This document shows positions 8,794 to 17,235 of a DNA stretch of 64,000 nt, one piece after another. The notes beneath the pieces were generated by a model. That model worked only from the letters and a program-made list of their open reading frames with translations, was not told the origin of the DNA and searched no databases. The DNA comes from Clostridia bacterium (GTDB lineage: Bacteria; Bacillota; Peptococcia; DRI-13; UBA5745), in the NCBI GenBank assembly GCA_018436095.1, contig JAHDMJ010000001.1, forward strand, positions 232,199 to 296,198, written 5' to 3'. The translations under genes and the position numbers were made by a program. The first letter of the stretch is position 1, and each line of letters opens with the position of its first letter.

Positions 8794-9556
8794 TATACTG
8801 ATCCTCCACCAGCCTGCCCTCCCCATCGAGTATCCTTCTGCGCAATACGTTATGCCGGCTGTAACCGCCCCAAAGCTCCTGCTCTATCCGGTGTTCCCCT
8901 TCATATATCTCATATTTATATTTGTTTTCTACCGCCCCAGCCCAACAGCCCTCCAGATGGTCCGCCGTCACCCGGACAAACAATTGAAAGGGCTGGGCCG
9001 TATCATTGCGGATCATCAGATCCAGGTAATTGTAATGGCAGGTGGCGCCGCTGCCAAAAGGCTGCCGGCGGTTGACGTCGGGAAACACATCATAGCTGTG
9101 GCGGTGACGTTCCACCACAGTCAAAGGCGTGTGGAGAGTCATCCAATAAATCAAGTTGGATAGCTGGCAAAGGCCGCCGCCGGTGCCCGGCTCAAAACCG
9201 CCGTTTTTTAAGACCATGCCCGGCAGATAGCCCTTTTTTCTGCTGGGCCTGCCGATCAGCCGCTAATAAGAAAAAGTTTCGCCGGGGTACAGGATGACTT
9301 GATTAACCTTTTTTACAGCGATTTTCAGGTTGGTAATCTTATTGTACTGAAGGTACATCTCCACATCCTTTAGCTGCCGTAAAAGGGGGGTAGCATGACA
9401 AAACCAGATCTGCTTCAGAATCTCCCCATTAGCTTGCCCGGCGAATTTATATTTGCCGGACCGCCAAATCAGACAGCGCCGGAGACAGTAATAAGCCGAC
9501 CCCAGAATCAATCTTAATTTGCTGCGTTGTAGGCTTTTTTGTAGATTTTTTTCCAC
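8747..9556 (-). pseudogene. vanW: VanW-family protein interrupted by an in-frame TAG
   Basis: VanW-family cell-envelope protein of unknown biochemical role, about 269 codons. The N-terminal part (9556-9266, GTG start) carries LLRQLKDVEMYLQYNKITNLKIAVKK and ends LYPGETFSY. The C-terminal part resumes at once in the same frame with RLIGRPSRKKGYLPGMVLKNGG and GTGGGLCQLSNLIYW. The only break is TAG at complement(9263..9265), where the family has a conserved Trp (ETFSYW/FW-R/K-L-V/I-G); one G-to-A change from TGG explains it. There is no frameshift or other damage, so the loss is recent, or the codon is read through. The 3' end overlaps the MGMT gene by 47 bases. Confidence 0.85.
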
Positions 9557-9696
9557 AGAGAGTACCTCGACTTTCCGGCTTCAATATGGTAAAATATAAG
9601 CACTTGTTAAAGTTCTAAATATGGCATTTATAAATCCATGGTTGACTAGAATATAGCCGATAGAATGATTATACCACCAGGAGAGGAAGTCGGCTC

Positions 9697-12045
9697 ATGG
9701 AATATCCCATGGTATTCGGCATATTGCTGGCAGCTACCGCCGGTAGTTCGGTGGCTTGCGGACTTTATGCTATTCAAAACAACATTAAGACGTCTATCAA
9801 CAGAATATTTCTGGCTCTGGCCTGCGCCATGGTTTTTTGGTGCTTGGGCTTGGCCATTACCGCCGTTGCAGCAAATGAGGAAATCTCTGCATTAGGGCGG
9901 CGCCTGGCGCCTTTAGGCTGGGGCACGATATGCAGCATTTTGCTGCATTTTATTTTACGGTTAACCCAAAAGCATCATCTGCTGAAAAAATGGTGGCTTT
10001 ACCTCTTTCTTTATCTCCCCTCGGCAGTCTCCGTTTTTGCCTATACTTATCTGCCTCTTATTGGTTTAAATCAAGACCGGCTGATCCGCAACGAATTAGG
10101 CTGGCTTAATATCGCCAAAACCGACGGCTGGGACTGGTTTTATTATGGCTATTACCTCTCCTTCATCTCTCTTTCCTTGCTTATCCTCTATTCATGGGCA
10201 AAAAAGTCCCCCAGTGCCAGCATCAAGCAGCAAGTCAGATTATTGATCCTTTCTTCGCTGGCCGCTACCCTGCTGGGAAGCTGCACCGATGTTTTACCTA
10301 TATTCCTGGGAATCAGAATTCCGCAATTTTCGCCGGTTTTTATCTTGTTTATTATTGCGGCAGTCAGTTATTCCATAAAACATTATGGTTTTATGCAGCC
10401 TGAGCCGGGCAACCAAAATGAACTGATCCTTAATAAATCGGCCTATACCAACGTCTATCGGTATATCGGCCTTATTTTCGCTATTGGCAGCCTTCTTCAT
10501 CTGGTGGTCCGCCTCTTATCGGATAAAGGCCCTCTCCCTTTGTCCGCTTATCTATTCAGCGGCTTTTTATTGGCCATAACATTTTTTATCTTTTTAATCA
10601 AGAAGATAAGCCTGGATGATTCTTTAAAAGAGATGCTGCTTGCCGTCAGTTTCTCTTTTATTATTCCTGCGGTGACCCTTTGGTTTTCTTATTCCGGCGG
10701 CGCCACCATCTGGGCCTTTATCTTTTTATTGCTCATCGTCTGTTTGCTTTTTAACCGGTATACCCTATTGATTACTGTAATTTTTTCTTCTCTTTTGGCT
10801 CAGTTGCTGATCTGGGCCGCCGTGCCCTCGGTGACCCTGGAAATCGGCGGCAAAGATTACCTGGTCCGCATCCTTTTGATCAGCCTGGCCGCTCTCTCCT
10901 CTTCCTACGTCAATAAGCTTTACGTCCAAAGATTAAAGGACAACGCTCATCAAATTCGTATACAGATGCTGGTTTCAGAGACTTCCCATGACTTCGTCTC
11001 CGCCAGTGAGCTAAACTTTAACGACAAGATTCGGGATATGCTCAAGCGCTGCGGCAGCTTTGTCCGCAGCGACAGGGCTTTCATGTCCCTCCTTGACCCC
11101 TGCACAAAACAAATCCGCCATTCCTTTGAATGGCGGAGGGAAGACGAAGACGCATGGCTTCAGCCGGCTGCCTTTGAACATATCAGCCCGGAGCTTTCGG
11201 CCCTGCTGTTAAAGTATTTTCAGACCTTCCCTATGCTGAATCTAGGCGATACGGCCCTTATGCCCTGGGCGGAAGATCTCAAAGAACAGCTAATCAGCCG
11301 GGGTATTGGAGCCTTCCTGGCTTTACCTATAAAAAAACAAGAGGCGGTCATCGGCTTCCTGATCTTTACCGCCGACCAGCCTTCAAAAGAATGGCAGACC
11401 GGTTCTTTTATCTACCTGAATATCATCACCAATATCATCACCGACGCCATAACAAAGATCGAGGCCGAAAGGGAAATCAACTTTATTGCTTACCACGATC
11501 AGCTTACCCTTTTGCCCAACCGTATTTTGCTGAAATCCAGGCTGGAAAAAGCAATCCGGAGGGCGGAGGCTCTAGGCAAAATGGTGGTGGTAGTCTTTTT
11601 GGATCTTGATTCCTTCAAGTTTGTCAATGATACCATGGGCCACGAGCTAGGGGACCGGCTGCTCTTTGAAGCAGCCCAGCTATTGGCCAGGAACCTCCGC
11701 AGCAATGACACCATTGCCCGTTTTGGCGGCGATGAGTTTGTCATTTTACTGAATGACATAACCAGTAAAAAAGACGCGGCTATGCTGGCCGAAAAAATCA
11801 TTGATACCCTGCGCAGTCCTTTCCTATTGAATGGCCGGAAATTCTTTATCTCCGCCAGCGCCGGAGTCGCCCTCTATCCCCAGGATGGCGCCGATTGTGA
11901 TACCCTGATTAAAAATGCGGATCTGGCCATGTACAGCGCAAAGCTCCGGGGCAAAAACCAATATGCCCTTTGCCCCGATCCGCCGCTAACGGCCTGCGAA
12001 CCGGCTGCAGCTACCGGCAACTCCGGTCAGCCCTTCAATTGCTAA
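9697..12045 (+). CDS. Membrane diguanylate cyclase (7TM-like sensor, GAF-like, GGDEF)
   Basis: Makes the second messenger cyclic di-GMP; 782 residues. The first about 410 residues are largely hydrophobic, with many predicted membrane helices like the 7TM sensor region of histidine kinases followed by a second helix bundle. A GAF-like module (about 425-590) precedes the GGDEF domain, which opens YHDQLTLLPNR. FLDLDSFKFVNDTMGHELGD carries the metal-binding Asp. The signature is GGDEF at 677-681, intact. RSND at 668-671, five residues upstream, is a proper RxxD inhibitory site, so product feedback is expected. There is no EAL domain. AGGAGAGGAAG precedes ATG 9697. The gene ends 11 bases inside the convergent trans-sulfuration gene. 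Confidence 0.92.
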   Translation: MEYPMVFGILLAATAGSSVACGLYAIQNNIKTSINRIFLALACAMVFWCLGLAITAVAANEEISALGRRLAPLGWGTICSILLHFILRLTQKHHLLKKWWLYLFLYLPSAVSVFAYTYLPLIGLNQDRLIRNELGWLNIAKTDGWDWFYYGYYLSFISLSLLILYSWAKKSPSASIKQQVRLLILSSLAATLLGSCTDVLPIFLGIRIPQFSPVFILFIIAAVSYSIKHYGFMQPEPGNQNELILNKSAYTNVYRYIGLIFAIGSLLHLVVRLLSDKGPLPLSAYLFSGFLLAITFFIFLIKKISLDDSLKEMLLAVSFSFIIPAVTLWFSYSGGATIWAFIFLLLIVCLLFNRYTLLITVIFSSLLAQLLIWAAVPSVTLEIGGKDYLVRILLISLAALSSSYVNKLYVQRLKDNAHQIRIQMLVSETSHDFVSASELNFNDKIRDMLKRCGSFVRSDRAFMSLLDPCTKQIRHSFEWRREDEDAWLQPAAFEHISPELSALLLKYFQTFPMLNLGDTALMPWAEDLKEQLISRGIGAFLALPIKKQEAVIGFLIFTADQPSKEWQTGSFIYLNIITNIITDAITKIEAEREINFIAYHDQLTLLPNRILLKSRLEKAIRRAEALGKMVVVVFLDLDSFKFVNDTMGHELGDRLLFEAAQLLARNLRSNDTIARFGGDEFVILLNDITSKKDAAMLAEKIIDTLRSPFLLNGRKFFISASAGVALYPQDGADCDTLIKNADLAMYSAKLRGKNQYALCPDPPLTACEPAAATGNSGQPFNC

Positions 12046-13174
12046 AAGCCTGCTGCAGATCGGCAATCAGGTCCTCCGCAGCCTCCAGTCCTACCGCCAG
12101 CCGCAAAAGCCTTTCATTGATGCCTTTTGCCTCCCGCTCCTCCTTAGGTACATCGGCATGGGTTTGCAGCATAGGATAAGTAATCAGGGATTCCACGCCG
12201 CCCAGGCTTTCGGCATACTGGATTAAAGCCACCCTGGATAATATCCGCTCCGCCGTCTCCGCTTTGTCCACCTCAAAAGAAATCATAGCCCCAAAGCCTG
12301 TGGCCTGCTTTTGCGAAAGCTGGTAATCAGGATGGGAGGGCAAGCCCACATAATGCACGGCCTTTACTTGTTTTTGAGTCAGCAGCCAGCGGGCAAGCTG
12401 CAGAGCGCTTTGCTGCTGCCGCTCCATCCGGACAGGCAGCGTTTTAATCCCCCGGATCAGCAGCCAGCTATCAAAAGGAGCGAGACAGGCCCCCGTTGTT
12501 TTGTAGAAAAAACGCAGCCGCTCCGATAAATCCTTATCCCCTACCACCAAAAAACCGGCCAGAGTATCATTATGGCCGCCCAGGAATTTCGTACCGCTAT
12601 GCAGCACAATATCGGCGCCCAAGGCAAGAGGTTTTTGATAATAGGGTGTCAGGAAAGTATTATCCACAATCAATAGAAGCCCCCGCTCCTTGGCCAGCCG
12701 GGACACTGCCCGGATATCCGTAACTTGCATCATTGGATTGGTAGGAGTCTCTACAAATACCGCCTTTGTCCCAGCCTTTATCCCCTTTTCAATTTGCGAA
12801 ATATCCGAGGTATTGACGAAATCAAAGTCAATACCGTTTTTTTCGGAAATATGATGAAATAGCCGGTGGGAACCGCCGTAAAGATCATCAGAGGCAATAA
12901 TATGGTCGCCGGGAGAAAACAGCTCCATCAGCAGGGCCAGGGCTGCCATACCGCTGGAAAAAGCCATGGCGTCAATTCCCTGTTCAAGATTGGCCAGGGT
13001 CTTTTCCAAATGCTCCCTTGTGGGGTTTTGCAGCCTTGAGTAATCGTATCCCGTACTTTGACCTACACCGGGATGGGTAAAGGTGGCCGTCTGAAAAATC
13101 GGGACGCTGACCGCCCCTGTGCGGTCATATTTATCATCATTGCCGTGTATGCAAAGAGTGCTGAAATCCATCAT
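12035..13174 (-). CDS. Trans-sulfuration PLP enzyme (cystathionine gamma-synthase / beta- or gamma-lyase family)
   Basis: PLP-dependent Cys/Met metabolism enzyme, 379 residues, the normal length. The PLP lysine is K196 in LHSGTKFLGGHNDTLAG. SSGMAALALLMELFSPGDHIIASDDLYGG (73-101) and VDNTFLTPYYQKP (170-182) are the phosphate- and ring-binding blocks. The Glu-Ser-Leu-hydrophobic-Pro stretch near the C-terminus reads SLGGVESLITYP. The family cannot be split into MetB, MetC or CGL by eye. It is transcribed away from the Rrf2/IscR-like regulator and shares its 178-base control region, which carries two CATATTAA repeat sites. Control by sulfur status is therefore plausible, as for CymR-regulated genes in other Firmicutes. 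Confidence 0.9.
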   Translation of the reverse strand: MMDFSTLCIHGNDDKYDRTGAVSVPIFQTATFTHPGVGQSTGYDYSRLQNPTREHLEKTLANLEQGIDAMAFSSGMAALALLMELFSPGDHIIASDDLYGGSHRLFHHISEKNGIDFDFVNTSDISQIEKGIKAGTKAVFVETPTNPMMQVTDIRAVSRLAKERGLLLIVDNTFLTPYYQKPLALGADIVLHSGTKFLGGHNDTLAGFLVVGDKDLSERLRFFYKTTGACLAPFDSWLLIRGIKTLPVRMERQQQSALQLARWLLTQKQVKAVHYVGLPSHPDYQLSQKQATGFGAMISFEVDKAETAERILSRVALIQYAESLGGVESLITYPMLQTHADVPKEEREAKGINERLLRLAVGLEAAEDLIADLQQAFSN

Positions 13175-13244
13175 TTATACGCCTCATTTCCTACTTATTC
13201 TATATGAATTAAATAATAAAGCATAAAGGGGCCTCTGTCAATAG

Positions 13245-13270
13245 CATATTAATCATATAGCCTTAATATG
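13245..13270. promoter_or_regulatory. Inverted repeat, candidate regulator site
   Basis: CATATTAA (13245-13252) and TTAATATG (13263-13270) form a perfect 8-base inverted repeat with a 10-base spacer, in the divergent region between the trans-sulfuration gene and the rrf2 gene. The same half-site recurs at 13323. It is a candidate operator for the Rrf2-family protein encoded next to it. Confidence 0.5.
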
Positions 13271-13285
13271 CGTTCAATAATGTCA

Positions 13286-13335
13286 TTGACATAGCTGGAG
13301 TTTCGCTATATGATGACCATATCATATTAATTATG
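13286..13335 (+). promoter_or_regulatory. Promoter of the rrf2-mnmA operon with overlapping operator-like palindrome
   Basis: TTGACA (13286-13291), a 17-base spacer and TATGAT (13309-13314) form a near-consensus sigma-A promoter. Directly downstream, CATATTAATTATG (13323-13335) is a near-palindrome sharing CATATTAA with the site at 13245. It would cover the start of transcription and so suits autorepression. Confidence 0.75.
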
Positions 13336-13352
13336 TAGGAATTGGTGAGGCT

Positions 13353-13769
13353 ATGAAAATATCGGCAAAGGGACGCTATGCCCTACGTTTAATGCTGGAT
13401 CTGGCCCTAAATGATGAAGCAGGCTACGTTCCCATAAGAAGTATTTCCCAGCGGCAAGAAATCTCTTATAAATATTTGGAGCAGATTATTACCCTGCTCA
13501 ACCGGGCGGGCTTCGTCAAAAGCAGCCGGGGGGCCCAGGGCGGCTACAAGCTGGCCAAGCAGCCGGAAGAGTATACGGTAGGGATGATCTTGCGGCTGAT
13601 TGAGGGCAATCTTGCTCCCGTGGCCTGTATGGAGAACGCTCCTAATCAATGTCCCCGATGTAGCAGCTGCGTTACCTTGGACATTTGGCAGCAGCTTGAA
13701 GAAGCTATTAGCGGCGTTATTGACCATATAACTCTCGCAGATTTAGTAAAAAGACAGCGGGAAAAATAA
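13353..13769 (+). CDS. Rrf2-family transcriptional regulator (IscR/CymR type)
   Basis: Winged-helix DNA-binding regulator, 138 residues. The N-terminus MKISAKGRYALRLMLDLA and the recognition helix region ISYKYLEQIITLLNRAGFVKSSRGAQGGYKLAK are classic Rrf2. Four cysteines, C92, C100, C103 and C106, lie in the loop where IscR has its [2Fe-2S] ligands (C92, C98, C104). Unlike the cysteine-poor CymR, this protein may therefore sense Fe-S clusters. It heads the operon with mnmA and a cysteine desulfurase, the arrangement seen for iscR-like genes in clostridia. TTGGTGAGG lies before ATG 13353. CymR-like sensing through CysK remains an alternative. Confidence 0.9.
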   Translation: MKISAKGRYALRLMLDLALNDEAGYVPIRSISQRQEISYKYLEQIITLLNRAGFVKSSRGAQGGYKLAKQPEEYTVGMILRLIEGNLAPVACMENAPNQCPRCSSCVTLDIWQQLEEAISGVIDHITLADLVKRQREK

Positions 13770-13836
13770 TCAGGAAGCCCCTGCGCCTTTGCTTTGCGGC
13801 GCTTTGGCAGCAGGGTTTTATTGGAGGAATCCTATA

Positions 13837-14913
13837 ATGGCAGAAAAAGTTATGGTAGCCATGAGCGGCGGCGTAGACAGCTCCGTCGCCGCCTGGCTGC
13901 TTATGGAGCAGGGCTTCCAGCTTTGCGGTGCAACACTGAAGCTCTTTTCTAACGAAGATATCGGTCTTAAACAGCCCTCCCGGACCTGCTGTTCTCTTGC
14001 CGATGTGGCAGACGCCAGAAGCGTGGCATATAAGCTGGGCTTTGAGCATTTTGTCTTTAATTTTGGCCTTAATTTTCATCAAGAGGTCATCCGCCGCTTT
14101 GCCCAGGCCTATGCCGAGGGCGAAACACCCAATCCCTGTATCGATTGCAACCGTTACATCAAATTCAATAAGCTGCTGGAGCGGGCTCTCCTGCTGAATA
14201 AAGATTACATCGCAACGGGACACTATGCCAATAGGGAATTTGACCGGAAAACCGGCCGCTGCCTTTTAAAAAAGGCCAAAGACCCCGCAAAGGATCAAAC
14301 CTACGTTCTTTATACCATGACCCAGGAACAATTAAAGCGAACTCTTTTTCCTCTGGGTTCCCTGACAAAAAATCAGGTGCGCCGGCTGGCGGAGGACCAG
14401 GGTCTGGTCAATGCTCAAAAGCCGGACAGCCAGGATATTTGTTTTGTGCAAGACGGTGACTACAGCGCCTTTTTGGAAAAGGTTCTTCATATTCCCTCTT
14501 CTCCCGGCCCCATCACCGATAGGGCCGGCAATCTGCTGGGAAGCCATAAAGGGATTATCCATTATACAGTGGGGCAGCGCAAGGGCCTGCAGCTTAACAC
14601 CGACCGGCCCCAATACGTCCTGGCCAAAGATGCTTTAGCCAATACCCTGGTGGTTGGCGATGAAAGTGAGCTATACAGTGAAGAGATGACGGTTAAAGAC
14701 ATAAATCTCATCTCCCTGGAGCAGCTTACCAAGCCCATGGAGGCTACCGTTAAGCTCCGCCACAGCCAGCAGGAAGCCCCCGCCATCCTTTATCCTTTGC
14801 CGGGCAACCGGATTTCCGTCCGCTTCTCCGCTGCCCAGCGGGCCGTCACACCGGGACAAGCCGCCGTGTTTTATGATGGGGATACGGTTATCGGCGGCGG
14901 CAGGATTACTTAG
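13837..14913 (+). CDS. mnmA: tRNA-specific 2-thiouridylase MnmA
   Basis: Puts sulfur on C2 of wobble U34 in tRNA-Lys, -Glu and -Gln, using sulfur from a cysteine desulfurase; 358 residues. The PP-loop SGGVDSS is at 10-16. The catalytic cysteines are C101 in TPNPCIDCNRYIKF and C202 in SQDICFV. GHYAN and HYTVGQRKGL complete the family set. ATG 13837, after TTGGAGGAATCC, gives MAEKVMVAMSGG; the frame runs further up to 13789 but without a ribosome site. The desulfurase gene follows 44 bases later, giving a direct functional partner. Confidence 0.96.
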   Translation: MAEKVMVAMSGGVDSSVAAWLLMEQGFQLCGATLKLFSNEDIGLKQPSRTCCSLADVADARSVAYKLGFEHFVFNFGLNFHQEVIRRFAQAYAEGETPNPCIDCNRYIKFNKLLERALLLNKDYIATGHYANREFDRKTGRCLLKKAKDPAKDQTYVLYTMTQEQLKRTLFPLGSLTKNQVRRLAEDQGLVNAQKPDSQDICFVQDGDYSAFLEKVLHIPSSPGPITDRAGNLLGSHKGIIHYTVGQRKGLQLNTDRPQYVLAKDALANTLVVGDESELYSEEMTVKDINLISLEQLTKPMEATVKLRHSQQEAPAILYPLPGNRISVRFSAAQRAVTPGQAAVFYDGDTVIGGGRIT

Positions 14914-14922
14914 CCGTTTATA

Positions 14923-14950
14923 TTGTTTTTTAAGCGAAAGCAAGTATAAT
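14923..14950 (+). promoter_or_regulatory. Promoter immediately before the cysteine desulfurase start codon
   Basis: TTGTTT (14923-14928), 16 bases, then a perfect TATAAT (14945-14950). Transcription would begin about 7 bases later, at 14957-14958, which is the A of the ATG itself. No ribosome-binding site is present between the -10 box and the ATG, so a leaderless mRNA is implied. Confidence 0.6.
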
Positions 14951-14957
14951 TAGTCTC

Positions 14958-16112
14958 ATGACAAAGATCATTTATGCCGATAATGCGGCCACAACACAGC
15001 TTTCCCCCCAGGCTTTTGAAGCGATGACGCCTTTTTTAACGGCTGCCTATGGCAACCCTTCCGCGCCTTATTCCCTTGGCCGGGCTGCCAAGAAAGCTCT
15101 GGAAGGCGCCAGAGAAAAAGCGGCGGCGGCCATCGGAGCCAAACCGGAAGAAATCTATTTTACCAGCGGCGGCACGGAATCGGACAACTGGGCCATCAAT
15201 GCTGTAGCCCGGCTGAAAAAAAGCGAAGGCCGCCATATCATATCCACTGCCGTGGAACATCCTGCAGTACTGCAGCCCCTTAAGCATCTTGAGGGCCAAG
15301 GCTATGAAGTGACCTACCTGCCTGTAGACCGGCAGGGCCATATCTGCCTGGCAGAGCTGCGGGCCGCAATCCGGCCGGATACTATTCTGATTACCGTCAT
15401 GACCGCCAACAATGAAACCGGTACCATTCTGCCGGTGGCTGCAATCGGCAGTCTGGCCCGCCAGGCCGGCCTGATATTTCATACTGACGCCGTCCAGGCT
15501 GCCGGCCATATACCTATTGATGTGACAGAGATGCAGGTGGACTTGCTCTCCCTCTCCGGCCACAAGTTCAGGGGCCCCAAGGGCACAGGCGTCCTTTATA
15601 TCAAAAAAGGCCTGCCTCTGCCTCCCCATATCCGGGGCGGCGGCCAGGAGCTGGGCAGGCGTTCCGGCACAGAAAACGTGGCCGGAGCTCTTGGGCTGGC
15701 GGCAGCCCTGGCAGCAGCTGCGGACAATCTGCCGGCAAATACAAAAAAAATCACCGCTATGCGGGATCGTTTAATCGAGGGAGTATTAAAAATTCCGGCA
15801 GCAAGATTAACAGGAGATCCCGTTAACCGTCTGCCCGGTATTGCCTCTTTCATCTTTGAGGACGTGGAAGGTGAGCCTCTGATTCTGATGCTGGATCAAA
15901 AAGGCATCTGTGCCGCCTCCGGCTCCGCCTGCTCCTCCGATTCAATAGGGCCCTCCCATGTACTTCTGGCCATGGGCCTGCCTTATGAGCTTGCCTATGG
16001 AGCCCTCAGGCTTTCTCTCAGCGAAGACAATAGCGAAGAAGATATCGATACCATTCTGGCAACCCTGCCGCAAATTATAGAGCGGCTAAGATCTATAACG
16101 GCGAAAGATTAA
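14958..16112 (+). CDS. Cysteine desulfurase (NifS/IscS type)
   Basis: PLP enzyme that takes sulfur from cysteine as an enzyme persulfide; 384 residues. YADNAATTQLS opens the protein. GGTESDNWAI binds the cofactor, the PLP lysine is K203 in LSGHKFRGPKG, and the catalytic cysteine is C325 in ASGSACSSDS, the short-loop group that serves IscU, MnmA or molybdenum enzymes. There is no Shine-Dalgarno sequence, and TATAAT ends 7 bases before ATG 14958; other homologues start at the same point, so the start is sound. Lying between mnmA and xdhC, it could feed tRNA thiolation, Fe-S assembly and sulfuration of molybdenum cofactor. No iscU gene is in the window. Confidence 0.93.
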   Translation: MTKIIYADNAATTQLSPQAFEAMTPFLTAAYGNPSAPYSLGRAAKKALEGAREKAAAAIGAKPEEIYFTSGGTESDNWAINAVARLKKSEGRHIISTAVEHPAVLQPLKHLEGQGYEVTYLPVDRQGHICLAELRAAIRPDTILITVMTANNETGTILPVAAIGSLARQAGLIFHTDAVQAAGHIPIDVTEMQVDLLSLSGHKFRGPKGTGVLYIKKGLPLPPHIRGGGQELGRRSGTENVAGALGLAAALAAAADNLPANTKKITAMRDRLIEGVLKIPAARLTGDPVNRLPGIASFIFEDVEGEPLILMLDQKGICAASGSACSSDSIGPSHVLLAMGLPYELAYGALRLSLSEDNSEEDIDTILATLPQIIERLRSITAKD

Positions 16113-16124
16113 GGAGCAATAGGA

Positions 16125-17171
16125 ATGAACCTGCAGCATGAGATTTATCAAGAGGCCCTGGCGGAGCTGGCAGCAGGACGCCGCTCTCTGGTTTTAACAA
16201 AGCTTAATCGCCGCTGTGCCGATGCACCGGCAAAAATTCTTTTTAAGGAAACCGGCCTCGCTTCTATAGCAGAAGACGAAAGCCCCCAGGGAAAATTGGC
16301 AGGGGACGCCTGGGCAAAAGGCCGCCTCCAATATAGCGAAGATAAAGAGGGCAATATCCTCATTGCCGAGCCCTACGTTCCCGAATCCCGCCTGATCATT
16401 TTGGGCGGCGGCCACATTGCCCTGCCTCTGGCCGAATTCGGCGCGAAATGCGGCTTTGCCGTTACTGTCACCGACGACCGTCCCGCCTTTGCCAATCACC
16501 AGCGTTTCCCCTTAGCTAGCAATGTGTTTTGCGAAAGCTTTGAACGCTGTTTTCCTTTGTTGCATATCGATAAATCCGCCTTTGTGGTCATTGTTACCCG
16601 GGGCCACCGCCATGATATGGATTGTTTGCGGCAGGTGCTTAAGCTGGACACAGCCTATACGGGCATGATCGGTTCCCGCAGGCGGGTGCAGGCCATCATG
16701 CGACAGTTGGCCGATGAAGGCTATCCCGAAGAAAAACTAGCGGCGGTTTGCTCTCCCATCGGCCTGGATATCGGGGCGGTGACGCCGGAGGAAATCGCCA
16801 TTTCCATCCTTTCCGAGGTAATCCGGTATAAGCGGAAATCCCCCAACGCCAATTGGGCTCAGTCGGATAAAGAGGTCCTTGCGGAGATGGAGAAAGCCGG
16901 CGCCGAACCCAGAGCTCTGGTGACCGTTATTGAGACGAAGGGCTCCGTCCCCAGGGAGGCCGGGGCTAAAATGGTTCTTTGGCCTCAGGGTAAAACCCTG
17001 GGCAGCATCGGCGGCGGCTGCAGCGAAAGCGAAGTTATTAAGCAGGCTTACGAGGTTATCCGCAATGGCGGCTATAAAATCATCGACATTGATATGACGG
17101 GAGACGCCGCGGAAAATGAAGGCATGGTCTGCGGCGGCATAATGAAAGTTATTGTTGAGCAGCTATTGTAA
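16125..17171 (+). CDS. XdhC/CoxI-family molybdenum-hydroxylase maturation factor
   Basis: Binds molybdenum cofactor and helps its sulfuration and insertion into xanthine-dehydrogenase-type enzymes in known family members; 348 residues. A Rossmann domain is central (about 88-240): LIILGGGHIALPLAEFGAKCGF with GGGH at 94-97, then TDDRPAFANHQRFP and VIVTRGHRHDMDCLRQVL. The CoxI-type domain is at the C-terminus (about 260-345): ALVTVIETKGSVPREAGAKM and GSIGGGCSESEV. This is the reverse of the XdhC/YagQ order. The first 80 residues may be a worn CoxI-like copy. It begins 12 bases after the desulfurase, which could supply the sulfur. No molybdenum hydroxylase subunit is in the window. Confidence 0.85.
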   Translation: MNLQHEIYQEALAELAAGRRSLVLTKLNRRCADAPAKILFKETGLASIAEDESPQGKLAGDAWAKGRLQYSEDKEGNILIAEPYVPESRLIILGGGHIALPLAEFGAKCGFAVTVTDDRPAFANHQRFPLASNVFCESFERCFPLLHIDKSAFVVIVTRGHRHDMDCLRQVLKLDTAYTGMIGSRRRVQAIMRQLADEGYPEEKLAAVCSPIGLDIGAVTPEEIAISILSEVIRYKRKSPNANWAQSDKEVLAEMEKAGAEPRALVTVIETKGSVPREAGAKMVLWPQGKTLGSIGGGCSESEVIKQAYEVIRNGGYKIIDIDMTGDAAENEGMVCGGIMKVIVEQLL

Positions 17172-17235
17172 ACTTTTGAGCTTAAACCACATAATCTAGG
17201 GATATTGATTGAGGTTTTATTTTGAGGAGGGTTTT

